A program made the position numbers and the translations under genes. Positions 9,395 to 17,752 of a DNA stretch of 64,000 nucleotides are shown here, piece after piece. The notes beneath the pieces were generated by a model that saw only the letters and a program-made list of their open reading frames with translations, was not told the origin of the DNA and did no database searches. The stretch spans positions 1,364,001 to 1,428,000 of the forward strand of contig NZ_JAKNTK010000001.1 in the NCBI RefSeq assembly GCF_022440805.1, given 5' to 3'. Origin of the DNA: Holdemania massiliensis. Its GTDB lineage: Bacteria > Bacillota_I > Bacilli_A > Erysipelotrichales > Erysipelotrichaceae. Each line of letters opens with the position of its first letter. Position 1 is the stretch's first letter.

Positions 9395-10357
9395 ATGAAA
9401 CCAATTCTTAGTGTAATCGTTCCCGTCTACAATGTTGAAAAATACCTTCCACGATGTTTGGATTCTCTGGTGAATCAAACTCTGGAGAATATCGAAATCA
9501 TTGTGATCAACGATGGAACAAAGGATAACAGTCAGCAGATTATTGACGACTATGCGGCACGGTATCCGCAAATTCGGCCATTTAAGAAAACGAACGGCGG
9601 CATTGCGGATACCCGTAATTTTGGATTAGCTCAGGTTCAGGGAGAATACTTTGGCTTTCTGGACAGCGATGACTATACTGAACTGGATATGTTTGAGAAA
9701 ATGGTCGCTGCAGCGAAAAAGGAAAATGCCGATGTAGTGGTCTCTAATTTCAATTGGGTATATGACGAAGAAAAACGATTGGAAAAAGAAGGCCCTTATG
9801 CTCCTGGCAAAGACATGATGATTCATTTATTCGCAACACTGTGGAATAAAATCTATCGCACTGAATTTGTCAGAAAGACAGGATTACAGTTTCCACGAGG
9901 ATATCGGTATGAAGATGCTTGCTTTCTTTACTGCTTGACCCCACATATCACAAAATTGGCGTTTGTGGACGAAGCTTTTGTCAGTTATGTCCAATTAGGC
10001 AATTCGATTACCCATACGAACAACCATGAAGTGAAAGATATGATTCATGTTTTTGAAATCATTACTGACTATTTTAAAGCTCAAGGTTGGGAGAAGGAAT
10101 ATCATGATGAATTGGAATATTTGCATATTAAGTTCTTTTTAGGGAACTCTTTCTTAAGAAGCACGAAGATATCGGATAAACTAGATCGTCGGGCAACGAT
10201 TCAAATGGGCTGGGATCGCTTAAATGAGTGCTTCCCAAAATGGAAGAAAAATCCCTATTTAAAAGCGCTGGGAGGCATGAAGAATCGCTATTTCAAAACG
10301 GTCAGTAATTGGAATATTATGCTTTATTCCGAACTATTTCATCGATTTAAAAAATAA
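9395..10357 (+). CDS. GT2 family glycosyltransferase
   Basis: 320 residues. GT-A motifs: LSVIVPVYNVEKYL, IVINDGTKDNS (an INDG variant of the usual VDDG), GIADTRNFG and FLDSDDYTE. The C-terminal half (YHDELEYLHI, FPKWKKNPYL) is closely similar to the GT2 at 25019, marking these two as paralogues. A cytosolic sugar transferase for the surface polymer is likely. It has its own promoter and lies between two terminators/promoters, so it is probably transcribed alone. Confidence 0.9.
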   Translation: MKPILSVIVPVYNVEKYLPRCLDSLVNQTLENIEIIVINDGTKDNSQQIIDDYAARYPQIRPFKKTNGGIADTRNFGLAQVQGEYFGFLDSDDYTELDMFEKMVAAAKKENADVVVSNFNWVYDEEKRLEKEGPYAPGKDMMIHLFATLWNKIYRTEFVRKTGLQFPRGYRYEDACFLYCLTPHITKLAFVDEAFVSYVQLGNSITHTNNHEVKDMIHVFEIITDYFKAQGWEKEYHDELEYLHIKFFLGNSFLRSTKISDKLDRRATIQMGWDRLNECFPKWKKNPYLKALGGMKNRYFKTVSNWNIMLYSELFHRFKK

Positions 10358-10406
10358 GATCACTGATTTTAAAATATTAAGGAATCATGACAATTCAGGA
10401 AATTGT

Positions 10407-10435
10407 TTGTACTTCTTGAATTTCTCCTTTATAAT
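10407..10435 (+). promoter_or_regulatory. Promoter TTGTAC-17-TATAAT
   Basis: TTGTAC at 10407-10412 and TATAAT at 10430-10435, 17-base spacer, upstream of the GtrB-type gene at 10463. It probably drives the three-gene unit up to the terminator at 14777. Confidence 0.55.
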
Positions 10436-10462
10436 TAAATGGTGAATTTGCGGAGGTTAGAT

Positions 10463-11395
10463 ATGGACAAGCTATCAATCGTAGTTCCTTGTTATAACGA
10501 ACAGGAAACGGTGAACATCTTTTACCGCGAAACAACGAAAGTCGTAGACGCCATGAAAATGGATTATGAGATTATCTTTGTCAACGATGGTTCCCGCGAC
10601 AAGACCTTAGAAGAATTAACGAAACTCCACGATGCTCATCCTGAGCATGTCATCGTCATTGATTTCAGCCGAAACTTCGGCAAAGAAGGTGCACTGCTTG
10701 CAGGTCTGGAAAGTGCTACGGGAAATTATGTTACGGTAATGGACGCTGATTTGCAGGATCCGCCTGAGTACTTACCCAAAATGTTTGCAGTGATGAATGA
10801 GCAGAATGTCGACATTGTGGGTACACGGCGTGTAACACGTAAGGGAGAACCGAAAATCCGTTCTTTCTTTGCCAGACAATTCTATAAGATGATCAACAAG
10901 TTTACAGAAGTTGAAATTGTAGATGGAGCCCGGGATTTCCGGCTGATGACACGGCCAGTCGTTGACAGCGTGTTATCCTTGCAGGAATATCATCGTTTTT
11001 CAAAGGGCATCTTTGCTTGGGTTGGATACAAGACGATTTATTTGGAATATGAAAATGTTGAACGCGTTGCTGGTGAAACGAGTTGGTCGTTCTGGAAATT
11101 GTTCGCCTACGCCATCGAGGGAATTGTTGCCTTTACGGTTGCACCCTTGCGCATGGCAACAATATTTGGAATTCTGGTTTCCATAATTGCCTTTCTCTAT
11201 ATGTTGTTTGTCTTTGGGAAAGCATTGATTATTGGCGATCCGGTAGCAGGGTATCCATCGATGGTTGTCATCATCTTGTTTTTGGGAGGTATTCAGTTAT
11301 TAAGTTTAGGTGTTATTGGCGAATACTTATCTAAAACCTACATGGAAGCTAAAAAACGTCCGAAGTACATCATCCGTAAAAAATATGAACAATAA
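10463..11395 (+). CDS. GtrB/DPM1-like polyprenyl-phosphate glycosyltransferase
   Basis: 310 residues from the ATG at 10463, which has GGAGG six bases upstream; the ATG at 10439 lacks one. The GT2 catalytic domain has SIVVPCYNEQE, FVNDGSRDKT, FSRNFGKEGALLAGL and MDADLQDPPE. Two TM helices follow near residues 230-250 and 265-290. This is the architecture of enzymes that charge undecaprenyl phosphate with a sugar (usually glucose) on the inner face, for use outside by GT-C or YfhO-type transferases. Both YfhO proteins in this locus are plausible users of the lipid-linked sugar. Confidence 0.9.
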   Translation: MDKLSIVVPCYNEQETVNIFYRETTKVVDAMKMDYEIIFVNDGSRDKTLEELTKLHDAHPEHVIVIDFSRNFGKEGALLAGLESATGNYVTVMDADLQDPPEYLPKMFAVMNEQNVDIVGTRRVTRKGEPKIRSFFARQFYKMINKFTEVEIVDGARDFRLMTRPVVDSVLSLQEYHRFSKGIFAWVGYKTIYLEYENVERVAGETSWSFWKLFAYAIEGIVAFTVAPLRMATIFGILVSIIAFLYMLFVFGKALIIGDPVAGYPSMVVIILFLGGIQLLSLGVIGEYLSKTYMEAKKRPKYIIRKKYEQ

Positions 11396-11409
11396 AAGGA
11401 GGAATGTTA

Positions 11410-12093
11410 GTGAGCAAGCAAGATAAGGCGAAAGCGAAACGAACAAAAAAGAATAAGCAAATTATTTATATGATGCTGGCAGCATCGTTAGTTGTCGTTG
11501 CCGTTATGGGATTCAATATCATCCGTATTTCAACGAAAAAATCAGCCGGTAGTGGGGAAGTTGTTGAGAAAACAAATACTTCATCAATGAAAAATGATCA
11601 ATATGTTATTGGCAACAATCCAACCCAGTTTCAGCAGGATGAGTTCAAAAAATTGACTGAAGCTTTAAAGTCTGGAGAGCAGTTAGCGATCAGCGAAGCT
11701 GTTGTTCGTTGCTTCATTGCTGATTATTTTACTTGGACCAATAAAGATGGAAACTATGAAGTTGGTGGCCTGCAGTATATCTATGGACCGATGTTCACCA
11801 GTTTCCAAGAACAATCACGCTGGGAATTTTATAAAGACTTAGATCTTTATATCAGTCAGTATGGCAGAGAAAATTTATTAGAGGTCACTGATATAACAAC
11901 AAAAGCCGAGTATGCAGCTGAATTTGAACATTATTCAGGGGACACTTATAAAGCTTATTACATTGAGGCAACTTGGAATTATAAATCCAGTTCCAAAATA
12001 GATGTGAATGGTTTCCAAAAGACGGGTTACTTCACTGTAGTGGATAACGATGGACGCTATGAGATTGCACAGTTCTTCGATCATTATGATTAA
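11410..12093 (+). CDS. Small membrane-anchored extracytoplasmic protein, unknown
   Basis: 227 residues from a GTG at 11410, seven bases after AGGAGG; the ATG at 11404 is too close to that site. A lysine-rich cytosolic N-terminus (KAKAKRTKKNK) precedes one TM helix (about residues 17-37), then an outside domain of about 185 residues ending in HYD. The C-terminal part alternates beta strands and aromatic residues and could be an NTF2-like fold, but I do not recognise the family. It sits between the GtrB enzyme and the LCP protein and is probably co-transcribed with both, suggesting a role in attaching or regulating the polymer. Confidence 0.7.
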   Translation: MSKQDKAKAKRTKKNKQIIYMMLAASLVVVAVMGFNIIRISTKKSAGSGEVVEKTNTSSMKNDQYVIGNNPTQFQQDEFKKLTEALKSGEQLAISEAVVRCFIADYFTWTNKDGNYEVGGLQYIYGPMFTSFQEQSRWEFYKDLDLYISQYGRENLLEVTDITTKAEYAAEFEHYSGDTYKAYYIEATWNYKSSSKIDVNGFQKTGYFTVVDNDGRYEIAQFFDHYD

Positions 12094-12104
12094 GGAGGTT
12101 AGCT

Positions 12105-14768
12105 ATGACGAAACAAAATAAAATGAGTAAACGTAAACTTTCCAATATTAACTTCGTTCTGGCTGCCATTGCCATTCTGACCGATATCTTAATGGTCTTA
12201 GGCATTCTGAACATTACGCGTTACAGTAATTTCAGCAAGTCAATCTTTGTTGTTATTAATGTTGTTATCTTAGTGATTCTTCTGGTGTTAAACGGATTAA
12301 TTGCTTACAATGCCTACGCGATGAAAAAGAATATCCTGTATGTCACCATCGGCGTATTAGTGATTGCCTTTTTATCCGGCGGCGCCTTAACCTATGTAAC
12401 AACGCGTGTGAATAAAAACATTGATAAGATTATCAACACAGGCACTACAAATGAAAAAGTTGAAGTTTCCTTTGTTGTTTATAGTGAAAGTGGTAATTTT
12501 ACAATCAATGATATTAACGATCTGGAAGGAAAAACCTTTGGTATTTTATCCAATACCGAGGAACAGGTCGGATATATCCTTCCGAAAAAGGAATTAGAAG
12601 CAAAAAACATCAATGTCACCTATCACGAATACGATGACTACAACAGTATGTTGATGGCATTGTTCAGTGGTGAAATTGATGCGGCAGCTTTACCAAGCAA
12701 CTATGTTGCCATGTTTGAAGTCAATGACGGTTACAGTGAGTTTTTGGACAATACTAAAGCTATCTTAACCTTTGATAAGAATATCACTGTGACAACGGAA
12801 TCGGGTTCAGATAAAGATATCACGAAAGAACCGTTTACAGTTTTAATTATCGGTACTGATGAACAACGTTCCGATGCCTTAATGTTGGCTTCTTTCAATC
12901 CGATCAGCATGCAGGTGACTTTAACATCGATTGCTCGTGACAGCTATGTACCAATTGCTTGTTATGCAGGAAAATCTGAAGATAAGATTACCCATGCTCG
13001 TGTTCGCAGCCGTCAGTGTACCATTGATACTGTGGAAGATCTGATGGATGTAGATGTTGATTTCTACTTTGAAAGTAATTTTGCGGGTGTCGTTGAAATG
13101 GTAGATGCCTTAGGCGGCATTATCATAACCAATCCTTATGAGTTCGTGGGTCAAAAATCTGATGCTCGCGGAAAGATGACTGTTTGGGTTCCTGCTGGAA
13201 CAAATCGATTGAATGGCGAACAGGCGTTAGCTTATGCTCGTGAACGTCATCTGTATGCCAATGGTGATTTCCAGCGTCAAGCGAATCAGCAGCAGGTTAT
13301 CCAGGCTATTCTGACGGAAGCTATGAAATTAACAGATGTGAATAAAGCACTGAAGGTTTTAGATGCCGCTGGTGAGAATGTATCGACAAACTTCACGGTG
13401 GATCAGCTGATCAGCTTGTTTAACTATTCAATTAAGAAGATGAATCGCAGCTATGTTAAGAATGCCAATGTTATTAATATGGTAGGTTCCCGCGTTACAG
13501 GCTATGGTTCTTCTAAATGGAATGAAAGCATGCAGCTGAATCTTTATATTTACCGTGTTTACCAAGGTTCAGTTACTGATAACCGGAATGCAATTTTAAG
13601 AAATATTAACTTAGATTCTAAAATTGATGCACCCAAAGCCATTTCATTCAGTGCCAACTGGGTATTTACAGCTCCGACGTTAACCAATGAAACCTATTCC
13701 GAACCAATTATCCATGATGAATCGCCAGATACAGTTCTTAACTTCAGCGGTAAACAGTTATCCGAAGTTCAATCTTGGGCTTCTTCCAGAGGAATTACGG
13801 TGAATGTAGTCAAAGTTCATCAAGGCGATGAAGGATATGTGGATTCCTATCCAGAAAACATGGTTATCGCTCAAAGTGTCCGGGCTGGAATTAAAACAGA
13901 GAATGTAACTGAAATTACAGTCAGTGTAATATCACATGAAGGTTCAACAAAATGTCCTGCCAACGCAACGAAGGGCGATGATGGCAAATGTTATTGTGAC
14001 AATGGATATGAAATGAATAGCAATGGCTATTGTGAAGTTGTTACAAAGCACAAATTAACGATTAACTATGTCATCAGTGATGGAACTGGAACGGCACCAT
14101 CTACTTATACAGGTGAATTCAAGAAGGGTGAATCTTATTCTATTTCCAGCCCATCTGTCAGTGGTTATACTCCAGACAAAGCGACGATTAGCGGAACTAT
14201 GGGGGATGCTGATGTGAGCATTACTGTCACTTATTCAAAATCCTCGACACATACTCATGTTTGGGGAGAATGGAAAGTTGTAAAACCAGCAACCTGCACA
14301 GAAGAAGGTGAAGAACAACGTGTCTGCACTGAAGACTCCACGCATACTGAAAAGAGAGTTATTCAAAAGCTGACTGAAGGATGTTCCGGAGAGCATGAGC
14401 ATAAATGGGGTGAATGGAAGGTTGTAAAGCCAGCAACGTGCACAGAGGAAGGTGAAGAACAACGTGTTTGCATTGAAGATGCCACACATACAGAAACCCG
14501 TGTAATACCGAAGTTGACAGAAGGATGCTCGCATGATCATGTATATAATTCTACAACGACTCCGGCAACTTGTGATGCTCCTGGTTTAATTCAGTATACT
14601 TGCAGTTGTGGAGACACATATACGGAAACAATTCCTCAACTGACGGATGGGTGTCCTGGTACTGAACCGCCATCAACTGAAAATGGCAATACAGAATCAA
14701 GCGAACCACCTGCCGCCTTTATCTTCCCTAATAAATTTTTCAACCTGTTTGGTAAAATCTTTAAGTAA
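12105..14768 (+). CDS. LytR-CpsA-Psr (LCP) fusion protein with solute-binding, PASTA-like and repeat domains
   Basis: 887 residues. Three TM helices (about 15-36, 45-70, 78-98) put the rest outside. Residues 119-232 resemble a periplasmic solute-binding domain (DLEGKTFGIL, MALFSGEIDAA). Residues 243-405 form the LCP catalytic domain, with GTDEQRSDALML, SIARDSYV, and AYARERH...GDFQRQANQQQV carrying the phosphate-binding arginines. A PASTA-like module (about 545-610) follows. Then come a short Cys-rich linker, an InlB/MucBP-like module (about 648-710) and two 45-residue repeats around CTEEGEEQRVC, with a third divergent copy. LCP enzymes transfer lipid-linked glycopolymers to peptidoglycan, so this is the likely wall-attachment step for the locus product. 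The solute-binding insertion is unusual. Confidence 0.85.
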   Translation: MTKQNKMSKRKLSNINFVLAAIAILTDILMVLGILNITRYSNFSKSIFVVINVVILVILLVLNGLIAYNAYAMKKNILYVTIGVLVIAFLSGGALTYVTTRVNKNIDKIINTGTTNEKVEVSFVVYSESGNFTINDINDLEGKTFGILSNTEEQVGYILPKKELEAKNINVTYHEYDDYNSMLMALFSGEIDAAALPSNYVAMFEVNDGYSEFLDNTKAILTFDKNITVTTESGSDKDITKEPFTVLIIGTDEQRSDALMLASFNPISMQVTLTSIARDSYVPIACYAGKSEDKITHARVRSRQCTIDTVEDLMDVDVDFYFESNFAGVVEMVDALGGIIITNPYEFVGQKSDARGKMTVWVPAGTNRLNGEQALAYARERHLYANGDFQRQANQQQVIQAILTEAMKLTDVNKALKVLDAAGENVSTNFTVDQLISLFNYSIKKMNRSYVKNANVINMVGSRVTGYGSSKWNESMQLNLYIYRVYQGSVTDNRNAILRNINLDSKIDAPKAISFSANWVFTAPTLTNETYSEPIIHDESPDTVLNFSGKQLSEVQSWASSRGITVNVVKVHQGDEGYVDSYPENMVIAQSVRAGIKTENVTEITVSVISHEGSTKCPANATKGDDGKCYCDNGYEMNSNGYCEVVTKHKLTINYVISDGTGTAPSTYTGEFKKGESYSISSPSVSGYTPDKATISGTMGDADVSITVTYSKSSTHTHVWGEWKVVKPATCTEEGEEQRVCTEDSTHTEKRVIQKLTEGCSGEHEHKWGEWKVVKPATCTEEGEEQRVCIEDATHTETRVIPKLTEGCSHDHVYNSTTTPATCDAPGLIQYTCSCGDTYTETIPQLTDGCPGTEPPSTENGNTESSEPPAAFIFPNKFFNLFGKIFK

Positions 14769-14776
14769 TTCAATGT

Positions 14777-14810
14777 AAAGAAGGCTGATTTACTCGGTCT
14801 TCTTTTCTTT
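14777..14810 (+). terminator. Rho-independent terminator after the LCP gene
   Basis: A 12-bp stem with two G-U pairs, AAAGAAGGCTGA (14777-14788) against TCGGTCTTCTTT (14794-14805), five-base loop and T-rich tail. Confidence 0.75.
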
Positions 14811-14876
14811 GTGAAAAGAGAGACGATTAAACTCCTTTTACAATTCGATGAATGCATGGCATTCAATGCCTAACTA

Positions 14877-14885
14877 TGTTAAAAT
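14877..14885 (+). promoter_or_regulatory. Extended -10 promoter element (TG-T-TAAAAT)
   Basis: TG at 14877-14878, one base, then TAAAAT at 14880-14885, 33 bases before rmlA. No convincing -35 box is seen. Placed just after a terminator, it is the likely promoter of the nucleotide-sugar operon. Confidence 0.4.
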
Positions 14886-14917
14886 AATGAGGAATTAATG
14901 AGTTTGGGAGGAAATCC

Positions 14918-15808
14918 ATGAAAGGAATTATTCTTGCTGGAGGCAGCGGCACACGGTTATATCCGTTGACCAAAGTGACGTCAAAACAATTGCTGCCTGT
15001 CTATGATAAACCAATGATCTATTATCCCCTGTCAACACTGATGCTGGCAGGAATCCGGGATATTCTAATTATCTCAACACCACAGGATCTGCCTAATTTT
15101 CAGCGCTTGCTGGGTGATGGAAATCAGTTCGGCATTCAATTATCTTATAAAGTTCAGCCTTCACCGGATGGGTTGGCTCAGGCCTTCGTTTTAGGTGAAG
15201 AATTTATCGGCGATGAGGATGTTTGCTTAATCTTGGGAGATAATATATTCCATGGCAATCACTTCAGTGAAATGCTGGAAAAAGCCAAAAACAATAAGGG
15301 CAGGGCGACGATCTTTGGTCAATACGTTCCTGACCCGGAACGCTTTGGTGTCGTAGAATTCGACAAGACAGGCAAAGTTCTTTCTCTGGAAGAAAAGCCG
15401 GAGAATCCGAAATCGAACTATGCCGTTGTTGGCCTGTATTTCTATGACAATCGTGTCGTCGAATACGCGAAAAATCTGAAGCCATCCGCTCGAGGTGAAT
15501 ATGAAATCACCGATTTGAACAAAGTATATCTGGAAAAAGGCGAAATTGACTGTGTTGTTTTCGGTCGCGGATTTGCCTGGTTAGATACCGGCACGATCAG
15601 CTCTTTGGCTCAGGCCAGCAATTTCGTAAAAACGATTGAAGAAGTACAAGGCATCAAGATTTCAGTTCCAGAAGAAATTGCATTCTACAATCACTGGATT
15701 GATACCCAACAACTACTGGAGTCTGCCGATTCTTATGGAAAATCACCGTATGGCGAGCATCTGAGAACGGTGGCTTCCGGGAATTTTGTCACCAGTTACA
15801 ACAAATAA
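14918..15808 (+). CDS. rmlA: Glucose-1-phosphate thymidylyltransferase RmlA
   Basis: 296 residues, the usual RmlA length. The N-terminal nucleotide-binding signature GGSGTRLYPLT and the substrate-binding blocks KQLLPVYDKPMIYYPLS, LILGDNIFHG, EEKPENPKSNYAVVGLYFYD and GRGFAWLDTGT are all intact. It makes dTDP-glucose from dTTP and glucose-1-phosphate, the first step toward dTDP-deoxysugars. Good ribosome binding site (GGGAGG). First gene of a tight four-gene operon with an SDR enzyme, rmlB and a Glf-like mutase. Confidence 0.96.
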   Translation: MKGIILAGGSGTRLYPLTKVTSKQLLPVYDKPMIYYPLSTLMLAGIRDILIISTPQDLPNFQRLLGDGNQFGIQLSYKVQPSPDGLAQAFVLGEEFIGDEDVCLILGDNIFHGNHFSEMLEKAKNNKGRATIFGQYVPDPERFGVVEFDKTGKVLSLEEKPENPKSNYAVVGLYFYDNRVVEYAKNLKPSARGEYEITDLNKVYLEKGEIDCVVFGRGFAWLDTGTISSLAQASNFVKTIEEVQGIKISVPEEIAFYNHWIDTQQLLESADSYGKSPYGEHLRTVASGNFVTSYNK

Positions 15809-15818
15809 AGGAGTCGCG

Positions 15819-16721
15819 ATGAAAATCATACTATTAGGCTGCGGCTATTTAGGCTATAATCTTGCTTCACTGCTCAGTGCAGAAGCGGATACGCAAGTCA
15901 TCGGCTTGCCCAGTCCCTATACGCCGTTGTGCAGCCATTTCAAAGAAATCAATGCTTTTTCAGCTGAGGATCTCGATCAAGTCGATTTTCAAGACGCGGT
16001 TGTCATTGATACCATTTCCCTGCTTGCCAACAATGCCCGCAGTGAAGATGAAGAGAAAACGCTGCTTGGCGTGGAAGAAAAATATGCATTTTTACTGGAT
16101 CAGTTAAAACAACGCGGAGCGAAGCTGTTTATCTTTATGTCCTCTGGAGGTACGGTATACGGCAACGCTTCTGAGCCGATTTGTGAAGAAGCCCCATTGC
16201 ATCCGATTACACTCTATGCTCGAAGCAAGACTCGCTGTGAACAAGTCATTCGCAATTCAGGTCTGCCTTATCTGATCCTGCGCTTAGCGAATCCCTATGG
16301 CGGACATCAGACAACGGATAAGAAGCAAGGTGTTATCCCAATTCTGATTGAAAAGGCACTGAATCATGAAGCTTTTGAAATGTGGGCTTCCCCGCACAGC
16401 AGTCGAGACTACATTTATATCGAAGACTTCGCTCAGGCAATCCAACTGCTTTTGGAACATGAAGTTGCCAACGAAGTGGTGAATGTGGCTTCACAAACCG
16501 CGACCAGTCTGACTGAAATTCTGGATGAAGTCCAGGAAAAGACCGGGCAGGCGATCGAGGTTCATCACGTCAACAGCGAAGTGCCGGTTGTGGATCAGAT
16601 TGTGCTCAATATTGAAAAACTGAAACGACTGACTGGCTTTACAATTCAGACGTCGCTGCAGGATGGAATTCAAAAAGAAATTGAACGAATAAAAAACGAA
16701 CAAGGGAGAACTCATTCATGA
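15819..16721 (+). CDS. NAD(P)-dependent SDR epimerase/reductase (candidate dTDP-4-keto-sugar reductase)
   Basis: 300 residues from the ATG at 15819, with AAAGGAG upstream; the frame also opens at 15786 inside rmlA, without a ribosome binding site. An extended-SDR Rossmann start, GCGYLGYNLA, is followed by the catalytic pair SSGGTVYG (Ser) and LYARSK (Tyr-x3-Lys), then LRLANPYGG and RDYIYIEDFA. It stands between rmlA and rmlB, where rmlC/rmlD are often found, and it is neither. A dTDP-4-keto-6-deoxyglucose reductase (Fcf1/Fcd-like, giving dTDP-fucose) is the most economical reading. A UDP-hexose 4-epimerase is the main alternative. Overlaps rmlB by ATGA. Confidence 0.8.
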   Translation: MKIILLGCGYLGYNLASLLSAEADTQVIGLPSPYTPLCSHFKEINAFSAEDLDQVDFQDAVVIDTISLLANNARSEDEEKTLLGVEEKYAFLLDQLKQRGAKLFIFMSSGGTVYGNASEPICEEAPLHPITLYARSKTRCEQVIRNSGLPYLILRLANPYGGHQTTDKKQGVIPILIEKALNHEAFEMWASPHSSRDYIYIEDFAQAIQLLLEHEVANEVVNVASQTATSLTEILDEVQEKTGQAIEVHHVNSEVPVVDQIVLNIEKLKRLTGFTIQTSLQDGIQKEIERIKNEQGRTHS

Positions 16722-17740
16722 AATTCTTAGTTACAGGCGGAGCCGGATTCATCGGCGGCAATTTCGCTCATTACATGATTAATACTTACCCAGAAGATCA
16801 GATTGTCGTCTTGGATCTTTTGACTTATGCCGGAAATTTGGAAACATTGGAACCGATTATGAATAAGCCGAATTTCAAATTTGTGAAAGGCGATATCCGG
16901 GATCGGGAATTCATTGATCAGCTGTTTGCCGAAGAAAAGTTCGATATGGTCGTCAACTTTGCGGCAGAAACGCATGTTGACCGCTCCGTGGAAGATCCGG
17001 AAGTCTTTATCACAACCAATATCATCGGAACCCAGGTTTTGATGGATGCCTGCCGTAAGTATGGAATTCAGCGCTATCATCAGGTATCGACGGATGAAGT
17101 ATATGGAGATCTGCCATTAGATCGTCCAGACCTGTTCTTTACTGAAGAAACGCCCATTCATACATCCAGCCCTTACAGCGCTGCCAAAGCTGGTGCCGAT
17201 CTGTTAGTCCAAGCGTATCACCGCACGTTCAAGCTGCCGGTGACGATTTCCCGCTGTTCCAATAATTATGGACCTTACCATTTCCCAGAAAAACTGATTC
17301 CGCTGATGATCAGCCGGGCGCTGGCCGATGAAAGTCTGCCGGTGTATGGCGATGGAATGAACGTCCGCGATTGGCTGCATGTTTACGATCACTGTACGGC
17401 CATTGATCTGATTCTGCGCAAGGGACGCGATGGTGAAGTGTATAACATCGGCGGTCACAATGAAAAAACGAATCTGGAAGTGGTCAAGACCATTCTTGCC
17501 GCACTGAATAAACCTGAATCTCTGATTCACTTTGTTAAGGATCGTCCAGGACATGATCTGCGCTATGCGATGGATCCGACAAAGATTGAGACAGAACTGG
17601 GCTGGAAACCAAAGTATACCTTTGAAACCGGGATTCCCCAGACAATCGACTGGTATCTGACCCATCGTGAATGGTGGGAACATATCCTTCAGGGTGAGTA
17701 CCAGAACTACTATCAAATGATGTATAAGGACAGACCGTAA
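16718..17740 (+). CDS. rmlB: dTDP-glucose 4,6-dehydratase RmlB
   Basis: 340 residues. The NAD-binding GGAGFIGGNF is present, along with the hallmark NFAAETHVDRS, the catalytic STDEVYGDL (Asp-Glu pair), YSAAKAGAD (Tyr-x3-Lys) and SRCSNNYGPYHFPEKLIP. It converts dTDP-glucose to dTDP-4-keto-6-deoxyglucose. Its start codon overlaps the stop of the SDR gene (ATGA), so the two are translationally coupled. Confidence 0.97.
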   Translation: MKFLVTGGAGFIGGNFAHYMINTYPEDQIVVLDLLTYAGNLETLEPIMNKPNFKFVKGDIRDREFIDQLFAEEKFDMVVNFAAETHVDRSVEDPEVFITTNIIGTQVLMDACRKYGIQRYHQVSTDEVYGDLPLDRPDLFFTEETPIHTSSPYSAAKAGADLLVQAYHRTFKLPVTISRCSNNYGPYHFPEKLIPLMISRALADESLPVYGDGMNVRDWLHVYDHCTAIDLILRKGRDGEVYNIGGHNEKTNLEVVKTILAALNKPESLIHFVKDRPGHDLRYAMDPTKIETELGWKPKYTFETGIPQTIDWYLTHREWWEHILQGEYQNYYQMMYKDRP

Positions 17741-17752
17741 AAGGAGAACGGA

